NCBI RefSeq assembly: GCF_938018035.1
Contig: NZ_CALIJF010000120.1
Location: 1 to 7,137 of the forward strand
Reading direction: 5' to 3'
From: an uncultured Campylobacter sp.
Lineage (GTDB): Bacteria > Campylobacterota > Campylobacteria > Campylobacterales > Campylobacteraceae
Length of the DNA: 7,137 bases
The notes beneath the pieces are model-generated. The model was not told where the DNA came from and did not search any database. It saw only the letters and a program-made list of their open reading frames with translations. The position numbers and the translations under genes are program-made. Shown here one piece after another: positions 7,059 through 7,137 of the stretch; positions within the stretch are counted from its first letter, which is position 1; each line of letters opens with the position of its first letter.

Positions 7059-7087
7059 GTTAAAAGGGAATTTCGAGTTAGATAAAA

Positions 7088-7137
7088 TGGCCGGGAGATA
7101 GGGATTCGAACCCCAGGAGGCTTTCACCTCAACGGTT
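7088..7137 (-). tRNA. tRNA-Ser, 3' part only (cut by window edge)
   Basis: The minus strand shows the 3' half of a class II tRNA. It ends in an encoded CCA (7090-7088) after discriminator G, with acceptor strand TCTCCCG. The T arm is TGGGG, loop TTCGAAT, CCCTA. The long variable arm is GAGGT-GAAA-GCCTC. The last bases before the edge, AACCG, would be the 3' side of the anticodon stem. A long variable arm together with discriminator G points to serine; tRNA-Leu normally has discriminator A. The anticodon is outside the window. Confidence 0.9.

Larger units (their letters stand above)
6361..7087. other. Long intergenic region without a convincing gene
   Basis: This 727-base stretch separates the protease from the tRNA. 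It holds the protease ribosome binding site (CCCTTT on plus, 6366-6371), a near-perfect tandem pair CTGCGCCATT/CTGCGCTATT at 6441-6460, a 16-base palindrome TAAATTTTAAAATTTA at 6735-6750, a stem at 6771-6780/6807-6816, and a short basic ORF described separately. A 66-codon plus-strand frame (GTG at 6492, stop near 6692) has no ribosome binding site and no recognisable content. I could not pick out a clear promoter for the protease. Confidence 0.6.

Noticed and set aside
1..7137. CRISPR array, insertion sequence or prophage remnants
   Set aside because: No regularly spaced repeats, terminal inverted repeats, transposase or integrase motifs were found on either strand.

Overview
The window looks like chromosomal DNA of a medium-GC Campylobacter of the oral type (C. 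gracilis, C. showae or C. rectus are candidates). This is inferred from the many AAATTT, AAAATTT and TAAATTT words in and between genes, a T-rich promoter region with a TATAAT box but no clear -35, a poly-G tract inside a surface-protein gene, and a codon choice that is AT-leaning but not extreme. Species cannot be fixed from the sequence alone.

Layout, left to right. Bases 1-342 carry only a doubtful open frame. Bases 343-561 are non-coding and hold hairpins that could end the receptor transcript. Bases 562-3288 (minus) encode a complete 908-residue TonB-dependent outer-membrane receptor. Bases 3289-3618 are a regulatory gap with the receptor's ribosome binding site, a likely promoter with an overlapping Fur-like operator, and two hairpins behind the upstream gene. 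Bases 3619-6360 (minus) encode a complete 913-residue secreted zinc protease of family M16, of the double-length PqqL/FusC type. Bases 6361-7087 hold no convincing gene apart from a possible 40-codon ORF. Bases 7088-7137 are the 3' part of a tRNA, most likely tRNA-Ser, cut by the window edge.

The receptor and the protease form the functional core. A receptor next to a periplasmic PqqL/FusC-type protease is the arrangement of protease-associated import systems (FusA-FusC of Pectobacterium, YddB-PqqL of E. coli). In the Fus system a protein ligand enters through the receptor and is cut in the periplasm to release iron. The same role is inferred here; the substrate is unknown.

The most striking point is control. 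The receptor gene has a run of nine G within codons 34-36, just before the hydrophobic core of its signal peptide. At G9 the frame is open. One G more or less meets a stop codon within a few to about two dozen codons, and no in-frame start can rescue the signal peptide. With the Fur-like site over its -10 box, the receptor appears to be under both phase variation and iron control, while the protease shows neither signal. This would be a switchable protein-piracy import module.
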